Counted from the first letter of the stretch, positions 26,979 to 36,004 are shown. The stretch is DNA of 64,000 nt from Oerskovia flava (GCF_026163685.1 NZ_JAOXSR010000006.1:62001-126000); one strand, 5' to 3'. Numbers and translations are program-made. Notes: generated by a model from the letters alone, not told the origin.

Positions 26979-27556
26979 CCGTCGACCACTTCGCCGGTGA
27001 CGACCGCACGAACCGCGAGCGCATGCTCGCGGGTGACCTGTACGTCGCCGACGACCCGGAGAACGAGCGCCTCGCGAAGCGCGGGATGCGCCTCGTCGAC
27101 GAGTACCACCGCGCCGTCGTCGCCGACGACCCCTCGTCGCGCGCGATCCTCACCGACCTGCTCGGCACCCTCGGCGAGGGCGCCTGGATCAAGCCCCCGC
27201 TCACCGTCGACTACGGCGAGAACCTGCACGTCGGCGCACGCACGTTCGTCAACTCGAACCTCACAGCGCTCGACGTCGCGACGATCACCGTCGGCGAGGA
27301 CTGCCAGATCGGCCCGAACGTCCAGCTCCTCACGCCCACCCACCCGGTCGAGCCGGGACCTCGCCGCGACAAGCTCGAGGCGGCGAAGCCCATCACGATC
27401 GGCGACAACGTCTGGCTCGGCGGTGGCGTGATCGTGTGCCCGGGCGTGAGCATCGGGGAGAACACGGTCGTGGGTGCGGGCGCCGTGGTCACGCGGGACC
27501 TGCCCGCGGACGTCGTCGCCGTCGGCAACCCGGCGCGCGTGATCCGGGAGCTCTGA
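26975..27556 (+). CDS. Maltose/galactoside O-acetyltransferase-like LbH protein
   Basis: A 193-residue left-handed beta-helix acetyltransferase. It starts with a Maa-type helical segment (RERMLAGDLYVADDPE) and continues with hexapeptide repeats; TPTHPVEPGPRRDKLE carries the catalytic His and LGGGVIVCPGVSIGENTVVGAGAVVTRDLP forms the last coils. GAGGAGG lies before the ATG, which overlaps the MFS stop. It may acetylate a sugar or drug that the MFS protein then exports, as LacA is thought to do; that is inference. Confidence 0.9.
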   Translation: MTVDHFAGDDRTNRERMLAGDLYVADDPENERLAKRGMRLVDEYHRAVVADDPSSRAILTDLLGTLGEGAWIKPPLTVDYGENLHVGARTFVNSNLTALDVATITVGEDCQIGPNVQLLTPTHPVEPGPRRDKLEAAKPITIGDNVWLGGGVIVCPGVSIGENTVVGAGAVVTRDLPADVVAVGNPARVIREL

Positions 27557-27559
27557 GCC

Positions 27560-28153
27560 GTGGAACCCGACGTCACGACCCCCGCCCCACCGCAGCGCGC
27601 CCGCCGTCACGACCCGGGGCGACGGGACCGGATCGTCGACGCGTGCCTGGACGTCATCGCCGAGCACGGGGTCGCGGGGACGTCCCACCGCCGCGTGGCC
27701 ACGGCGGCCGACGTGCCGCTCGGGTCGATGACCTATCACTTCGCCGGGATGGACGAACTCCTGCACGAGGCGTTCGGGCGCTTCGCGCGCGACGCCGCCG
27801 CCCAGTTCGAGCGCCGCATGGTCGAGGCCCGCACCCCGGAGGACGCGGTCCAGGCGGTCACCACGCTCATCACGCACGACGTCTTCGCCACCCAGCGCGA
27901 CCTCGTGCTCTCCCACGAGCTGTACACGCTCGCCGCGCGCGACCCTGCCTACCGCACCCTCACCAACGACTGGATGCGGCGCAGCCGGGACGCTCTCGGG
28001 CGACACTTCTCTGCGGCCACGTGCCGCGTGCTCGACGCGTTCATCGAGGGGATGACCATCCACCGCGCGCTCGACACCGAGCCGCACGACGACGTCGACG
28101 TGCTCGGCGCCGTCCGCCGGCTCACCGGGGTCACGCCTCCCGGGGTGCCGTGA
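27560..28153 (+). CDS. TetR family regulator
   Basis: A 197-residue regulator ending the MFS-acetyltransferase operon. The HTH spans about 22-66 (GVAGTSHRRVATAADVPLGSMTYHF). The C-terminal half resembles the TetR_C_6/BetI-like class. The GTG at 27560 follows the acetyltransferase stop by 3 bases. It is the only regulator in the operon, so it probably binds the tandem GTACGATCGTAC sites upstream. Its 3' end overlaps the convergent gene by 23 bases. Confidence 0.87.
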   Translation: MEPDVTTPAPPQRARRHDPGRRDRIVDACLDVIAEHGVAGTSHRRVATAADVPLGSMTYHFAGMDELLHEAFGRFARDAAAQFERRMVEARTPEDAVQAVTTLITHDVFATQRDLVLSHELYTLAARDPAYRTLTNDWMRRSRDALGRHFSAATCRVLDAFIEGMTIHRALDTEPHDDVDVLGAVRRLTGVTPPGVP

Positions 28154-29063
28154 CCGCGCCGGGTGCCTGCCCGGCGTAGTGCTCGCGCAACGTCTCGAGG
28201 TACACCTCGAACGGCTTGGCGGGCGGGCCACCCCGGGACGCCACGAAGCGGTCGAGGTAGAACTCCCAGCCCGGGCCGATGTCGCCCGGGTCGTCGTCAC
28301 GGCCGAGGTGGTGGCGCAGCTCGACGCCGGTCGTGCGCACCCGCTGGCGCGTCACGGTGACGTCGAGGCGCCAGCCGCCCTGGTCGATCGAGAACGACCG
28401 CGGCGGGTCGCACGCGAGGACGTTGATCTCCTCGAGCGGCTCGCCCTCCTCCGCGATGAGCCGGACCTGGACGGTCGCGCCCGGGCGGAGGTCGCCGTCG
28501 AGCACCCCGAACCACCCCGCGAGGCGCTCGGGGTCGGTGAGGCTCGACCAGACGTCGTCGGCGGGGGCGTGGAACGTGCGCTCGAGCACGAGGTCGCGCC
28601 CGACGTCGGTCACCTCCACCCGGCCTGTGGGCGGCGGTGCGGGATCCACCTGGGCGGCCGCACGGGCGGCGAGGTCGAGCAGGACGTCGAGGTCGACGTC
28701 GTCGAGCGACCGGAAGCTGATCACGGACTTGCCGACCTTCGCGCCGCCGAGCTCGTGGGCGTGCCGCTCGGCGAGGTACTGCCCGTCCTCGACCGCGTTG
28801 ACGTAGACGCTCACGGAGTCCTGCTGCGCCGCGAGCCCGACGACGAACCACTCGACCGGGTCGCGCCGCGGCCGGACGTCGACCATGTCGCCGTACCCGA
28901 TGATGCGCTGCTCGCTCCCACCCCAGAACACGCCCTCCCACGCCACGCGCGAGTGCCCCGCGAAGACGCGGGAGAGCTCGGCGTCGAGGCGTGCGACGTC
29001 GGCGCGGAAGCGGTCCGGGAGACTCTCGACGAGCTCGTCCGGGTCCGTCGTGGTGCGCTGCAT
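28131..29063 (-). CDS. DUF1801-like and AHSA1/SRPBCC two-domain protein
   Basis: A 310-residue fusion. Residues 1-145 resemble small DUF1801 (YdhG-like) proteins (SRVAWEGVFWGG, KSVISFRSLDDVDLDVL). Residues 155-300 form an AHSA1-type START domain (ERTFHAPADDVWSSLTDPERLAGWFG). Both domains occur alone in many bacteria; the fusion is less usual. GGAGG precedes the ATG at 29063. Role unknown, small-molecule binding likely. Confidence 0.72.
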   Translation of the reverse strand: MQRTTTDPDELVESLPDRFRADVARLDAELSRVFAGHSRVAWEGVFWGGSEQRIIGYGDMVDVRPRRDPVEWFVVGLAAQQDSVSVYVNAVEDGQYLAERHAHELGGAKVGKSVISFRSLDDVDLDVLLDLAARAAAQVDPAPPPTGRVEVTDVGRDLVLERTFHAPADDVWSSLTDPERLAGWFGVLDGDLRPGATVQVRLIAEEGEPLEEINVLACDPPRSFSIDQGGWRLDVTVTRQRVRTTGVELRHHLGRDDDPGDIGPGWEFYLDRFVASRGGPPAKPFEVYLETLREHYAGQAPGAVTAPREA

Positions 29064-29120
29064 CGCGGGTCCTCCGTCAGGTCGGGTCACCGGTCCGTCC
29101 CCCCACGCTAGCCGCCCGTG

Positions 29121-29603
29121 TCAGGGGCGAGTCACGTCGTCGATCTGCGGATCGTCGGTCACGCCGCTGCGGACCGGCTTGCCGCCCACCTCGACGCCGA
29201 CCGCGTCGGTCACGGGGTGACCCGGTGGGACCTCGACGACCTGGCTCACCGCCGCGAGGTCGGCCGTGCATTCCCGAGCCGGGTGCGGCTCCACGGAGAG
29301 CTGCAGCGTCGACGCGTCCGCCCAGGCGATCGCGACCGGGACGACCGGACAGCTCGAGCTACCCCACGTCGTGACGATCAGTCGGGCCGGGTCGGTCGAG
29401 ATGTCGACCACCGCACTGGTGACCCCCTCGGAGAGCGCCGGCAGCGGCGGATGCCAGTCCGTGAAGCGGTCGATGGCGATCGACGCCGAGCCGTCGGAAC
29501 CCGCAGGTGGCGTCGTGCCGTCGGAGGACGCCGCGCACGCACCTAGCAGCACCAGTACCGACGGCACCGCGAGCAGAGCTGTCGTCCGCAAGCGTCCTCG
29601 CAC
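29121..29603 (-). CDS. Small lipoprotein of unknown function
   Basis: A 160-residue exported lipoprotein: basic start, hydrophobic core and lipobox LGAC, then a Ser/Gly-rich spacer and a compact beta-rich domain with two further cysteines (SSCPV and RECTA) that may pair. I start it at GTG 29603, after AAGGG. It is divergent from another lipoprotein gene. No homologue with known role recognised. Confidence 0.65.
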   Translation of the reverse strand: MRGRLRTTALLAVPSVLVLLGACAASSDGTTPPAGSDGSASIAIDRFTDWHPPLPALSEGVTSAVVDISTDPARLIVTTWGSSSCPVVPVAIAWADASTLQLSVEPHPARECTADLAAVSQVVEVPPGHPVTDAVGVEVGGKPVRSGVTDDPQIDDVTRP

Positions 29604-29706
29604 GTCGCAACCCTTCGGAGCCGAACCGTCGTACCCGCCTAGTATGGCGCAGGCCTGCTCGGCGCCGGATCGGTGACCGGGCGCACGCGGAGCGAAGGAC
29701 GGACAC

Positions 29707-30288
29707 ATGCGCAGGACGACGGTCACGGCTCTCGCGGTGGCAGCGCTGCTCACCGGCTGCACGGGAGGCACGTCGTCCGAGCCGGCGACGACGCCTGCGG
29801 GCGCCACCAGCGACGCCACCGACATGGCCGAGGAGACAGAGGCGACGCAGACGTCCGACCCGCGCGAGGGCGAGCCGGTCGTCGCGCAGCAGGTCGTGCC
29901 CGACGTCGAGCGTCCGGACGACACCGCGACCGTGGGCGTGCAGTCGTTGACCGTCGAGGGCGAGACGATGGTGCTCCGCCTGGTCGTGACGCCGGACTTC
30001 GCGAGCGTCGGCGACTCGGAGGCGGTCCCGCTCGGTGAGGTCTTCAACCCCTCGCTCTTCTTCGGCGTCTCGTTGCGGCTCATCGACCGCGAGAACCTCA
30101 AGGAGTACTCGGTGATCAGCGAGGGCAACCGGTGGTGGGCGACCGGCCAGCGTGACGTCGAGGCGCTGCGCGGCGAACCGATGTACGCCTACGCGGTGTT
30201 CGCCGCGCCCGAGGACGACATCGAGGTCGTGGACGTCGTGCTGCGCGAGGACTACCCCGTGCTCCCCGACGTCCCGATCACCCGATGA
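29707..30288 (+). CDS. Lipoprotein of unknown function
   Basis: A 193-residue lipoprotein with lipobox LTGC (Cys about residue 18), a Thr/Glu-rich linker, and a beta-rich domain ending in VLPDVPITR. GAAGGAC precedes the ATG. Its stop overlaps the start of the OmpA-domain gene (ATGA), so the two proteins are likely partners at the cell envelope. Confidence 0.7.
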   Translation: MRRTTVTALAVAALLTGCTGGTSSEPATTPAGATSDATDMAEETEATQTSDPREGEPVVAQQVVPDVERPDDTATVGVQSLTVEGETMVLRLVVTPDFASVGDSEAVPLGEVFNPSLFFGVSLRLIDRENLKEYSVISEGNRWWATGQRDVEALRGEPMYAYAVFAAPEDDIEVVDVVLREDYPVLPDVPITR

Positions 30289-30863
30289 GCGCGCGCCCAC
30301 AGCGTCGGACGGGTCGGGCACCCGGCCTTGCGGTCGGTGTGCTGGTCGGGCTGGGGTTGCTCGTCGTGACGCCGACGGCGGGTGCCGGCGTCCCGGGCGG
30401 TTCGCCGGACGACGTGGTGCCGGCCGAGTTCACCGCGCCGTCGCCGGAGCTCGTCGCGGCCAGCATCCACCGCTGGGACCCCGCGGGCCACGTGAGGCCT
30501 CTCGAGACGGAGACGTCCGACGGCGCCGAGACCGTCGTGAGCCTGGACAGCGACATCCTCTTCGCGATCGACAGCGCCGAGATGTCCACCTCCGCGACCG
30601 TGCGGATCGGTGAGCTCGTGGCGGACGTGCCCGACGGCGCGGAGGTGTCCGTCACGAGCCACACCGACGACGTCGGGACGGACGAGGACAACCGGCTGCT
30701 CTCGGAGGAGCGGGCGCAGACCGTCGCGGACGCCGTCACGGAGGCACGCCCGGACCTCGACCTCATGGTGGCCGGGCGCGGCGAGAGCGAGCCCGTCGAG
30801 AACAACTCGACCCCGGAGGGTCGGGAGGCCAACCGCCGCGTCGAGATCCGCTACGGAGGCTGA
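30285..30863 (+). CDS. OmpA-domain envelope protein
   Basis: A 192-residue exported protein with an uncleaved or cleaved N-terminal hydrophobic segment (about 12-32) and a C-terminal OmpA/MotB-like domain (about 82-190). The peptidoglycan-binding pattern is seen in VTSHTDDVGTDEDNRLLSEERAQTVADAV and EGREANRRVEI. It starts within the ATGA overlap with the lipoprotein gene. Actinobacteria carry such proteins as peptidoglycan anchors. Confidence 0.85.
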   Translation: MSARPQRRTGRAPGLAVGVLVGLGLLVVTPTAGAGVPGGSPDDVVPAEFTAPSPELVAASIHRWDPAGHVRPLETETSDGAETVVSLDSDILFAIDSAEMSTSATVRIGELVADVPDGAEVSVTSHTDDVGTDEDNRLLSEERAQTVADAVTEARPDLDLMVAGRGESEPVENNSTPEGREANRRVEIRYGG

Positions 30864-30897
30864 CCCCTCCCGTACGTCTCACTCTACGAGCACTTTC

Positions 30898-30926
30898 TGG
30901 ACCGGATCCTGGATGGCACCTACGAT
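30898..30926 (+). promoter_or_regulatory. Predicted promoter of the metF riboswitch RNA
   Basis: TGGACC (30898-30903), 17 bases, TACGAT (30921-30926). Initiation about 7 bases on would place the 5' end at the first base pair of the riboswitch, so hardly any unstructured leader precedes the aptamer. Confidence 0.5.
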
Positions 30927-30933
30927 CGTGTCA

Positions 30934-31033
30934 ACCATCCAGAGCGGTCGAGAGTCCTGGCTCGACGACACCGCAGCAACCCGCCGACGGAAGCCTCCCG
31001 AGGACAAAGGTGCTACAGCCAGGTTCGATGGAG
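30934..31033 (+). ncRNA. SAM riboswitch (SAM-I/S-box-like) upstream of metF
   Basis: S-adenosylmethionine-sensing RNA. Closing stem P1 is CCATC (30935-30939) with GATGG (31027-31031). Inside are the S-box words AGAG-CGGT, a GAGAGTCCTGGCTCG arm, GACACCGCAGCAACC and AAAGGTGCTACAGCC in the right order. The 3' strand of P1 runs into GGAG (31030-31033), which is the ribosome site of a leader ORF starting at 31040. SAM binding would therefore hide that site. The class call is from consensus by eye. Confidence 0.82.
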
Positions 31034-31039
31034 TGACGC

Positions 31040-31132
31040 ATGGAAGAGGCAACCCGTCCGACCGTCCCGACGGCGACCGCACCGCGGCGCCACGTCGGCG
31101 GTCCGCTGCGTGCCCGTGGAGGGGCACGATGA
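31040..31132 (+). CDS. 30-residue leader peptide coupled to metF
   Basis: An ATG placed 6 bases after GGAG opens a 30-codon frame (MEEATRPT... ending GGAR) whose TGA overlaps the metF ATG in ATGA. The peptide is not related to metF and lies in another frame. It appears to be a regulatory leader: its ribosome site is in the riboswitch P1 stem and its last codons cross the hairpin that masks the metF ribosome site. Translation of the peptide itself has not been shown. Confidence 0.6.
   Translation: MEEATRPTVPTATAPRRHVGGPLRARGGAR
31109..31128 (+). promoter_or_regulatory. Hairpin masking the metF ribosome binding site
   Basis: CGTGCCC (31109-31115) pairs perfectly with GGGCACG (31122-31128). 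The metF Shine-Dalgarno GGAGGGG (31118-31124) is in the loop and 3' arm, right before the ATG at 31129. A ribosome finishing the leader peptide would open it. Confidence 0.6.
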
Positions 31133-32211
31133 GCGTCGCGGACGCCATCGGTCAGGCGCACACCGGAGCGGGACCCACGGTCTCGTTCGAGCTCATGCCA
31201 CCCCGCCGGCCCGACGCCGCCCCGAAGTTCTGGGAGACCGCGCGGCGCCTGGTCGCCACCCACCCGGACTTCGTCTCCGTCACCTACGGTGCGGCGGGCA
31301 ACGACCGGGAGACGTCGCGACGCGTCATCGGGCGTCTTCTGCAGGGCACACCGGTCCTGCCGATCGCGCACCTGACCTGCGTCGGGGCGTCGCGCGAGGA
31401 CGTCGAGGAGGTCATCACCGACTTCCTCGACGCCGGCGTGCGCAGCTTCCTCGCCCTGCGCGGCGACCCGCCCAAGGACCAGCCGGACTGGAACCCCCCG
31501 TCCGACGGCGTACGGTCCAGCACCGAGCTCGTCGCCCTGCTGCGCGAGGTCGAGGCCTCGCGCTGCGCCGCCAACCCGAGCCTCGCCCTGCGGGGCGCGG
31601 CCCGACCGCTGACGATCGCCGTCGCGACGTTCCCCGACGGGAACGTCGCCGCGGGCACCACCCGTGAGCAGGAGGTGCGCCGCCTGTGGCAGAAGCAGCA
31701 GGCGGGCGCCGACTTCGCGATCACGCAGCTGTTCTACGAGGCGTCGTCGTACGTCGACTTCGTCGCCGCGGCCCGCGCCGCCGGGGTCACGATCCCGATC
31801 CTCGCGGGCCTGATCCCCACGACCGACCCGGCGCGCCTCGTGCGCGTCGAGACGCTCACGGGGGTGCGTGCACCCGCGCACCTGCTCGCGGCGCTCGAGG
31901 CCGAGACCGACCCCGAGCGGCAGCACGCCCTCGGCATCGCGTACTCGGTCGACCTCGCCCGCAAGGTGCTCGACGCCGGGGCTCCCGGCCTGCACATCTA
32001 CACGTTCAACAAGCATCGCGCCGCACTCGACCTGCTCGAGGGAGTCCACCTCGGCGGCGGGGTGAGGGCGGTCACCGACGGCAGCGATGTCGGCGGCGAC
32101 CCCCTCTCCCCGGACCTGGCCAGCGGGCCGTGGGTCACCGGCACCTCCCTGCCCGACCTTCCAGCCGCCCGGCCGGTCAGCGACGTCGCCCGCAACGGCA
32201 CCGCTGTCTGA
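31129..32211 (+). CDS. metF: Methylenetetrahydrofolate reductase
   Basis: Reduces 5,10-methylene-THF to 5-methyl-THF, the methyl donor for methionine synthesis, with FAD. The 360-residue protein starts TVSFELMPPRRPDAAPKFWE and contains VSVTYGAAGNDRETSRR, AHLTCVG, LALRGDPP and DFAITQLFYE, all typical of MetF. It is longer than the 296-residue E. coli enzyme through a C-terminal low-complexity tail. The ATG at 31129 is fixed by GGAGGGG and by overlap with the leader ORF. metE follows 32 bases on. Confidence 0.95.
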   Translation: MSVADAIGQAHTGAGPTVSFELMPPRRPDAAPKFWETARRLVATHPDFVSVTYGAAGNDRETSRRVIGRLLQGTPVLPIAHLTCVGASREDVEEVITDFLDAGVRSFLALRGDPPKDQPDWNPPSDGVRSSTELVALLREVEASRCAANPSLALRGAARPLTIAVATFPDGNVAAGTTREQEVRRLWQKQQAGADFAITQLFYEASSYVDFVAAARAAGVTIPILAGLIPTTDPARLVRVETLTGVRAPAHLLAALEAETDPERQHALGIAYSVDLARKVLDAGAPGLHIYTFNKHRAALDLLEGVHLGGGVRAVTDGSDVGGDPLSPDLASGPWVTGTSLPDLPAARPVSDVARNGTAV

Positions 32212-32243
32212 CCGACCCGGCTGCACCACCGACAGGACATCTC

Positions 32244-34619
32244 ATGACCACCTCTTCCGTCACCACGCCCGTTTTCCCGACCGGTTCCGTCCTCGGGTAC
32301 CCGCGCATCGGCCGCCGCCGCGAGCTGAAGAAGGCCGTCGAGGCCTTCTGGGCCGGCACGACCACCGCCGACGAGCTCGAGGCCACGGCCGCCGACCTGC
32401 GCATCTCCACCGTGCAGCGGCTGGTCGAGCTCGGCCTCGACGCGTCCGACGGCGCCGTGCCCGGCTCGTTCTCCTACTACGACCAGGTGCTCGACGCCGC
32501 GGCCCTCCTCGGTGCCGTGCCGTCCCGGTTCGCGTCCCTCACCGACGCGGACGGTCGCCTCGACCTCGCCGGGTACTTCACGGTCGCCCGTGGCGCGGGC
32601 GACGACGCCCCGCTCGAGATGACGAAGTGGTTCGACACGAACTACCACTACCTCGTCCCCGAGATCAGCGGTTCCACGCCGTTCCGGTTCGCCGACGACC
32701 GTGTCGTGCGCCAGTTCGTCGAGGCGAAGGAGGCCGGGGTCGTGACCCGGCCGACCGTCGTCGGGCCGGTGACGTTCCTCGCGCTGTCCAAGGCGGCCGA
32801 CGACGCCGCACCGGGCTTCCACCCCCTGTCCCGCCTGGGTGACGTCGTCGCCGTGTACGCCGAGCTGCTGCGTGCGCTCGCCGCCGCCGGGGCTCCCTGG
32901 GTGCAGCTCGACGAGCCGATCCTCGTGTCCGACTCGATCGACGTCCCCGTCGCCGACCTGCACGAGGCGATCGAGGCGACGTACCAGGCGCTGGCGAGCG
33001 AGCTCGCCGTCGGCACCGACCGCCCCGCGATCCTCGTGGCCGCACCGTTCGGCGGGCTGCAGGGCGAGGACGGCGACGGCCTCGCGCTGCTCGCCGGCAC
33101 CGACGTCGAGGCGATCGCGATCGACCTCGTCAAGGGGTCCGTCCCGGCCGGCCCCGTCGCCGGGCTGGAGACCAAGACGCTCGTCGCGGGCGTGATCGAC
33201 GGGCACAACGTGTGGCGCGCCGACCTCGACGCGAAGCTCACCGTGCTCGAGCAGCTCGGCGCCCTCGGCGCCGGTGCCGTGACCGTCGGCACCTCGACCT
33301 CGCTCCTGCACGTGCCGCACGACGTGGACGAGGACGTCTGGGACGGCACGGACGGGCGCGACCCGCGCCTGAAGGCCTGGCTCGCGTTCGCCGACCAGAA
33401 GGTCGCCGAGGTCGCGACCCTCGCCGCGGGCCTCACCGACGGCCGCGACGCGGTCCGCGCGCAGCTCGACGAGGCGAGCGCCGCCGTCGCCTCCCGCGCC
33501 ACGGCGGCAGGCGTCGTCGTCCCGGCGGTGCGCGAGCGCGCCGCCGCCCTCACCGACGCGGACTTCGCCCGCGGCGACTACGCCGAGCGTGCGGCCGCGC
33601 AGGCCGCCGAGCTCGATCTCCCCCTCCTGCCGACGACGACCATCGGGTCGTTCCCGCAGACGCCGGAGATCCGCCGGGCGCGGGCGCTCAACGCCAAGGG
33701 CCAGCTGTCCGACGCCGACTACACGGCCGCGATGCAGGACGAGATCCGCCGCGTCGTCGCGCTCCAGGAGGAGATCGGCCTCGACGTCCTCGTGCACGGC
33801 GAGCCCGAGCGCAACGACATGGTGCAGTACTTCGCGGAGAACCTCGACGGGTTCGCCGTGACCGCGAACGGCTGGGTGCAGTCGTACGGCTCGCGCGGCG
33901 TCCGCCCGCCGATCCTGTGGGGCGACGTGCAGCGCCCGGCCCCGATCACGGTCGGCTGGTCGACGTTCACCGCCTCGCTCACCGCCAAGCCGGTCAAGGG
34001 CATGCTTACCGGGCCGGTGACGATCCTCGCGTGGTCGTTCGTGCGCGACGACCAGCCGCTCGGCGACACCGCCAACCAGGTGGGCCTCGCGCTGCGCGAC
34101 GAGATCGCCGACCTCGAGGCGGCCGGGATCGGGATCGTGCAGGTCGACGAGCCCGCCCTGCGCGAGCTCCTGCCGCTGCGGCGCGCCGACCAGGGCGCGT
34201 ACCTCGACTGGTCGGTGCGCTCGTTCCGCCTCGCGACGTCGGGCGTGCGCGCGGCGACGCAGATCCACACGCACCTGTGCTACTCGGAGTTCGGCGAGGT
34301 CATCGGCGCGATCGACGGGCTCGACGCCGACGTGACGTCCGTCGAGGCGGCGCGCTCGCGCATGGAGATCGTGCCCGAGCTCGCCGAGGCCGGCTACCAC
34401 CGCGGCATCGGGCCGGGCGTCTACGACATCCACTCCCCGCGCGTGCCGTCGGCGGAGGAGGTCACCGAGCTCCTCGAGCTCGCGGTGAAGTCCATCGACG
34501 CGAAGGTCGTGTGGGTCAACCCCGACTGCGGCCTCAAGACCCGCCGCTACGAAGAGACCGTGCCCTCGCTCGAGCACCTCATCGCGGCGACCAAGGCCGT
34601 GCGCGCGACCCTCGTCTGA
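32244..34619 (+). CDS. metE: Cobalamin-independent methionine synthase
   Basis: Transfers the methyl group of 5-methyl-THF-polyglutamate to homocysteine. The 791-residue protein is full length, with the N-terminal GYPRIGRRRELKKAVEAFW and KWFDTNYHY, and the C-terminal catalytic half carrying the zinc ligands in IHTHLCYSEF and NPDCGLKTR. TTIGSFPQTPEIR is the homocysteine-binding loop region. It is almost certainly cotranscribed with metF under the SAM riboswitch; an end-of-gene hairpin lies at 34629-34666. Confidence 0.97.
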   Translation: MTTSSVTTPVFPTGSVLGYPRIGRRRELKKAVEAFWAGTTTADELEATAADLRISTVQRLVELGLDASDGAVPGSFSYYDQVLDAAALLGAVPSRFASLTDADGRLDLAGYFTVARGAGDDAPLEMTKWFDTNYHYLVPEISGSTPFRFADDRVVRQFVEAKEAGVVTRPTVVGPVTFLALSKAADDAAPGFHPLSRLGDVVAVYAELLRALAAAGAPWVQLDEPILVSDSIDVPVADLHEAIEATYQALASELAVGTDRPAILVAAPFGGLQGEDGDGLALLAGTDVEAIAIDLVKGSVPAGPVAGLETKTLVAGVIDGHNVWRADLDAKLTVLEQLGALGAGAVTVGTSTSLLHVPHDVDEDVWDGTDGRDPRLKAWLAFADQKVAEVATLAAGLTDGRDAVRAQLDEASAAVASRATAAGVVVPAVRERAAALTDADFARGDYAERAAAQAAELDLPLLPTTTIGSFPQTPEIRRARALNAKGQLSDADYTAAMQDEIRRVVALQEEIGLDVLVHGEPERNDMVQYFAENLDGFAVTANGWVQSYGSRGVRPPILWGDVQRPAPITVGWSTFTASLTAKPVKGMLTGPVTILAWSFVRDDQPLGDTANQVGLALRDEIADLEAAGIGIVQVDEPALRELLPLRRADQGAYLDWSVRSFRLATSGVRAATQIHTHLCYSEFGEVIGAIDGLDADVTSVEAARSRMEIVPELAEAGYHRGIGPGVYDIHSPRVPSAEEVTELLELAVKSIDAKVVWVNPDCGLKTRRYEETVPSLEHLIAATKAVRATLV

Positions 34620-34628
34620 CAGACGTGA

Positions 34629-34666
34629 CCGGTGACGGTGCGGGTGTCAGCCCGCACCGTCACCGG
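34629..34666 (+). terminator. metFE terminator
   Basis: Perfect 16-base arms (34629-34644 and 34651-34666) with a 6-base loop begin 9 bases after the metE stop. No T-run follows, as is common for actinobacterial terminators. Confidence 0.75.
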
Positions 34667-34719
34667 GTTCGGTCAGCCTGCGGCCAGGATCAGCGCCGAC
34701 GTCCGGGAGACCGTTCGTC

Positions 34720-35988
34720 TCAGGTGGGTCCACGCTGTCCGGCGTGGTCTGCTGCCACGGGTGAGGTGTCGACCGTGAGGTCACGCGGCCTGGGTCGCGC
34801 TCGGCGCGCACGGACCGTGATCACGGACCCGGCGCACACCGCGAGGAGGGCGACGGCCGCGCCGAAGCACAACAACGTCGTGAGCAGTCCGAGGTGCTGC
34901 CAGGCGATCCCGACGAGCCCGTTCGTGACGGCGATCGTCACGCCCGTCACCGTCCCGAGGATCGACATCCCCGTCGCTCGCACACCATCGGGGAGGTGCT
35001 GCTGCGCCCAGACGGCGAGGGTCGCCAGCGACCAGCCGACGAAGACCTCGGCCGCGACGTAGGCCGCCGCGCCGACCCAGCTCCCGAGGGCCACGGCCGC
35101 GAGGCTCAGACCCAGCGCCGGGACGAGGACCGTGAGGACCACCGCCGGATCGAGGCGCTGCGTGCAGCGGGACAGCGCCGCGCCCCCTGCGGCCCCGACG
35201 GACATGACGAAGAGCGCGAGGCCGAGCCAGCGCTTCTCGATCTCGAGGACGTCCGTGAGGAAGGGCTGCCAGGTGAGGATGAGCGTCCCGAGCAGCACGC
35301 TCGTCAGGACGCTGAGCACCACGAGACCGCGACCCCCGGGGCCGAGGACCACGCGGGCGCCGAGCAGGAGACTCGCACGGACCGGCACCTCCGACCGGAC
35401 CGATGACTCGGGCCAGCCCACGACGACCCACAACCCGGCGAGCAGGAGCAGGACGCCGGAGGCCGCGACGAGGACCGAGGTGCCGGTGAGCGGGACCCCG
35501 AGGACGACGAGGAGCGCTGCGAGCGCCGCCGCGCTCCACCGCGTGACCTCGCTCCCCCGGACCGCACCCGCGATGAGCCCGCCCTGCCCGGTCGCGTTGA
35601 GGGTCGTCGCGACGAGCGCCACGACCGTCCCCGAGTACAGAGCGAGTCCGACTGCCCACACCAGGATCGCCACCGCGAACACCGCCGGGCCAGTGGCGAG
35701 CGCGAACGTCATGAGGCCCGCCGCCCAGGCGAGATGCCCACCGACGGCGAGCCTGCGGTGCCCGTACGTGTCCCCGAGCGCCCCGCTCGGAGCCTCGATG
35801 CCGATCGAGGTCACCGCCGGGAGCACCAGGAGAAGCCCGATGACTGCAGGACTCAGCCCACGGTCAAGCATGTGCGTGATGAACACGGCACCGAAGACGG
35901 AGTCGGCGACTGCGACGGAACCCGTGAGGACCCACATCCGCATGACGAGGCCGTTCCTGCCGGCAGAGGCGTGGCGCACGCGGTTCAC
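34720..35988 (-). CDS. MFS transporter
   Basis: A 422-residue membrane transporter with about 12 helices. GALGDTYGHRRLAVGGHL is the cytoplasmic loop 2-3 signature of the superfamily. The start is uncertain: GTG 35988 (used here, 17 bases after the upstream stop) or ATG 35943, directly before the first helix. It is the last gene of a three-gene minus-strand group with two unrecognised genes. Substrate unknown. Confidence 0.82.
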   Translation of the reverse strand: MNRVRHASAGRNGLVMRMWVLTGSVAVADSVFGAVFITHMLDRGLSPAVIGLLLVLPAVTSIGIEAPSGALGDTYGHRRLAVGGHLAWAAGLMTFALATGPAVFAVAILVWAVGLALYSGTVVALVATTLNATGQGGLIAGAVRGSEVTRWSAAALAALLVVLGVPLTGTSVLVAASGVLLLLAGLWVVVGWPESSVRSEVPVRASLLLGARVVLGPGGRGLVVLSVLTSVLLGTLILTWQPFLTDVLEIEKRWLGLALFVMSVGAAGGAALSRCTQRLDPAVVLTVLVPALGLSLAAVALGSWVGAAAYVAAEVFVGWSLATLAVWAQQHLPDGVRATGMSILGTVTGVTIAVTNGLVGIAWQHLGLLTTLLCFGAAVALLAVCAGSVITVRARRARPRPRDLTVDTSPVAADHAGQRGPT

Positions 35989-36004
35989 GCTCGTGGCCGC
36001 CCCG

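Noticed and set aside
30911-30940. GGATGG (30911-30916) that could pair with CCATCC of riboswitch P1 as an anti-P1 stem
   Set aside because: It lies between the predicted -35 and -10 boxes, so it is probably not transcribed. It would matter only if a promoter further upstream is used.
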